16,281 nucleotides of DNA from the NCBI RefSeq assembly GCF_000003605.2, contig NW_003158724.1, positions 1,511,816 to 1,528,096 of the forward strand. Reading direction: 5' to 3'. Position 1 is the first letter of the stretch, and every line of letters begins with the position of its first letter. Source of the DNA: Saccoglossus kowalevskii (lineage: Eukaryota > Hemichordata > Enteropneusta > Harrimaniidae). A program made the translations under genes and the position numbers. This document shows positions 14,843 through 16,281 of this stretch, piece by piece. The notes beneath the pieces were generated by a model that worked only from the letters and a program-made list of their open reading frames with translations, was not told the DNA's origin and ran no database searches.

Positions 14843-15278
14843 ATCCCATAGAAATGCTACTATGAAAGACCTTGTTAACTGACTACTTAAAAGTTGAAAT
14901 ATGGCGAGGTGTTGTGTTATGAATGCCATAACGATTCATGTTATATTTCTCGAAATCCCAAATAAAAAAATCACGTTGTTGGTTGCGGAAAAACTAACCT
15001 GAAAGTGAAGACAGTACAGCGTTCTGGCTATAGTAAACAGTGAGTGAGTGAATAAATATTGTACGAGTTAAAACTAAATGAGAAATATGATAATACCACT
15101 TGAACCACAGTACTCATTTTGCCTCACTTCTCCCTTTTTAAACGATCGCTTAATTTCCGACCGTACTGTATTTTCCGACCGCTCGCTTATTGAAAACACC
15201 GACCGCTCGCCCAAACACCGGTCACCGGCATGGGAGTAGTCAAAATGTTTGGGGATATACAAAGAAAATTCTGAACGG
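14843..15278. other. Spacer with weak coding hints
   Basis: On the minus strand, an acceptor-like tgtcttcactttcag ends at about 14999, but the following frames stop within about 20 codons. On the plus strand, 15087-15239 is a 51-codon ATG-to-TAG frame with a repeated S/TDRS word (SDRTVFSDRS, TDRSPKHRSP); it reflects the DNA word ccgaccgctcgc repeated at about 15176 and 15200. Neither is supported enough to call. Confidence 0.35.
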
Positions 15279-15361
15279 CTCTTCAAATCTATACCACTCT
15301 GTATCGTTAGCGAACAACTTCATCTGTGTCAAATACTAGAGCCGGTACAATATTGTAAACA
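15279..15361 (+). repeat. Left arm of a long inverted repeat
   Basis: ctcttcaaatctataccac at 15279-15297 is the exact reverse complement of the last bases of the window (16262-16280). Matching continues with small differences through tgtatcgtt, aacttca and ctgtgtc, then resumes at agagccggtac...attgtaaac (15338-15360; 21 of 23 bases) against 16136-16158. Confidence 0.85.
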
Positions 15362-16135
15362 AATGCCATTATATACCTTTTCTTATTCTGGTTTCACAAA
15401 CGTTGAATAGCCGTCAAACATTCAAGTATATTTAGTTTTTAACTATCTATAATTATATGCACGCAATTTGACCCTTTGACCTAGATTTGATTGGAATGGA
15501 ATATTTTAATTTTAAACAATATTCTGACGTTACTTACTGCTCCAAAAATGTTTCAACACAATTGCGGTATGACTGTCCGATTTACAAGTGCATCGGATAA
15601 TATATTAATAACCACTCTCACCAATCGCTTGCTTAGGAGAGAGTAGGAAATCAAACAGCCGCAGGTCGCCCGCCTTTTATGCATAGATTTCATGACGCCG
15701 TCTGACAGCGGTCGGGTACGAAAAGCTCGCACAGCAATTCACACTTATTGTCAAGACAATGAATGAACAGAAAGACTGGGAAATTAAAAAGATTATATTT
15801 CCACAAAGTTAAATAAATCTGGCTACATCAAAAGCTTGGAAACTAGTTATAATACTTTTGCAAAAGACTGAGTGATCAACAACATCATTTTGGGATGCAA
15901 TTGAACTTGAACTTCTTTCCGTAACTTACTGCACGGCGATGCTGACATCAAGTGTGTGTTGACCAAAGTTTGACCCCAAGTCACGCACTGAACAGGCGCG
16001 TTACCTTAGCAATCTTTTTCTTTCATGCTCCGCGCGTCGATCTTGTAAAATTGTTATTAGTTCTGACGGTGCTGTACGCAAACTTGTATATTTTGAGGTC
16101 GTTTACTTAGTGCGCTGCTTTTCTAATTACGCAAA
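15362..16135. other. Loop between the inverted-repeat arms
   Basis: About 770 bp without a long open frame. It holds the minus-strand TATA-like promoter and two GCA|GTAAGT donors described separately. I see no transposase-like sequence. GC rises at about 15650-15730 and 15930-16040. Confidence 0.4.
15541..15680 (-). promoter_or_regulatory. Candidate minus-strand promoter and noncoding first exon
   Basis: On the minus strand ATAAAAGG (15680-15673) sits in GC-rich sequence like a TATA box. About 130 bases further on, ttttggagca|GTAAGTAACG provides a strong donor (15541/15540). The intervening sequence has no long open frame, as expected for a 5' UTR exon. A second donor of similar sequence, CGTGCA|GTAAGTTACG, lies at about 15928. 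They could be alternative first exons of the gene with the H3-like motifs, some 1.3 kb downstream on this strand. The link is inferred. Confidence 0.3.
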
Positions 16136-16281
16136 TTTGTTTACAATGTCGTACCGGCTCTAAAAATTTCAACATTGTAATATATCGCTTTCATAATAAT
16201 TACGCAAAGTCAGTTATTTTATATTGGACACAGGTGAAGTTTCGTCCGCGAACGATACAATGTGGTATAGATTTGAAGAGT
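16136..16281 (-). repeat. Right arm of the long inverted repeat, cut by the window edge
   Basis: Reverse complement of 15279-15361, with about 60 extra bases (roughly 16163-16222) between the two matching blocks. Because the match reaches the last bases of the window, the repeat probably extends further. The right arm also holds a small nested stem: ttacaatgtc (16141-16150) pairs with aacattgtaa (16171-16180). Confidence 0.85.

Noticed and set aside
1-16281. tRNA or rRNA genes
   Set aside because: No A-box/B-box pair (for example GGTTCGAATCC) or ribosomal signature was seen by eye on either strand.

Overview
The window looks like AT-rich nuclear DNA of a marine invertebrate, most likely a mollusc or another lophotrochozoan. 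It has spliced genes with GT/AG introns, long AT-rich spacers, minisatellites, an AAAT microsatellite and fragments resembling dispersed repeats familiar from such genomes. Nothing suggests bacterial or viral DNA: there are no operons, no tRNA or rRNA genes and no CRISPR array.

Layout. Positions 1-1815 hold a 36-bp minisatellite, then about nineteen copies of a roughly 50-bp minisatellite leading into a possible non-autonomous transposon flank. Positions 1816-5539 are gene-poor, with one dispersed-repeat fragment and a simple-repeat block. Positions 5540-6174 carry signs of a minus-strand gene start, facing away from the main gene. The best-supported gene is on the plus strand at 6915-9708: three exons encoding a protein of about 530 residues resembling RNA-binding protein 43 (RBM43), with an N-terminal RRM of the RBM43/NMI/PARP14 type. 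Its first exon needs one extra base to stay in frame. Positions 9709-13510 hold its 3' UTR, a possible alternative last exon, a triplet of 28-bp repeats carrying CCAAT boxes, and more repeats.

Positions 13716-14267 on the minus strand hold a 183-codon terminal exon of an unrecognised basic, Ser/Thr-rich protein. It contains two copies of a motif that matches the histone H3 tail around Lys9, with Lys9 replaced by Met (TARMSTGG and TARMSTSG, compared with TARKSTGG in H3). The two copies differ at many silent sites but keep the same residues. This is the most interesting item in the window: a possible pseudo-substrate for H3K9 methyltransferases, analogous in logic to the H3K27M-like inhibitor EZHIP. 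Upstream on the same strand are CRE-like sites and a TATA-like promoter with a good splice donor.

The right edge holds two arms of a long inverted repeat (15279-15361 and 16136-16281) that runs off the window. All splice models and family assignments were read by eye, without database searches or transcripts.
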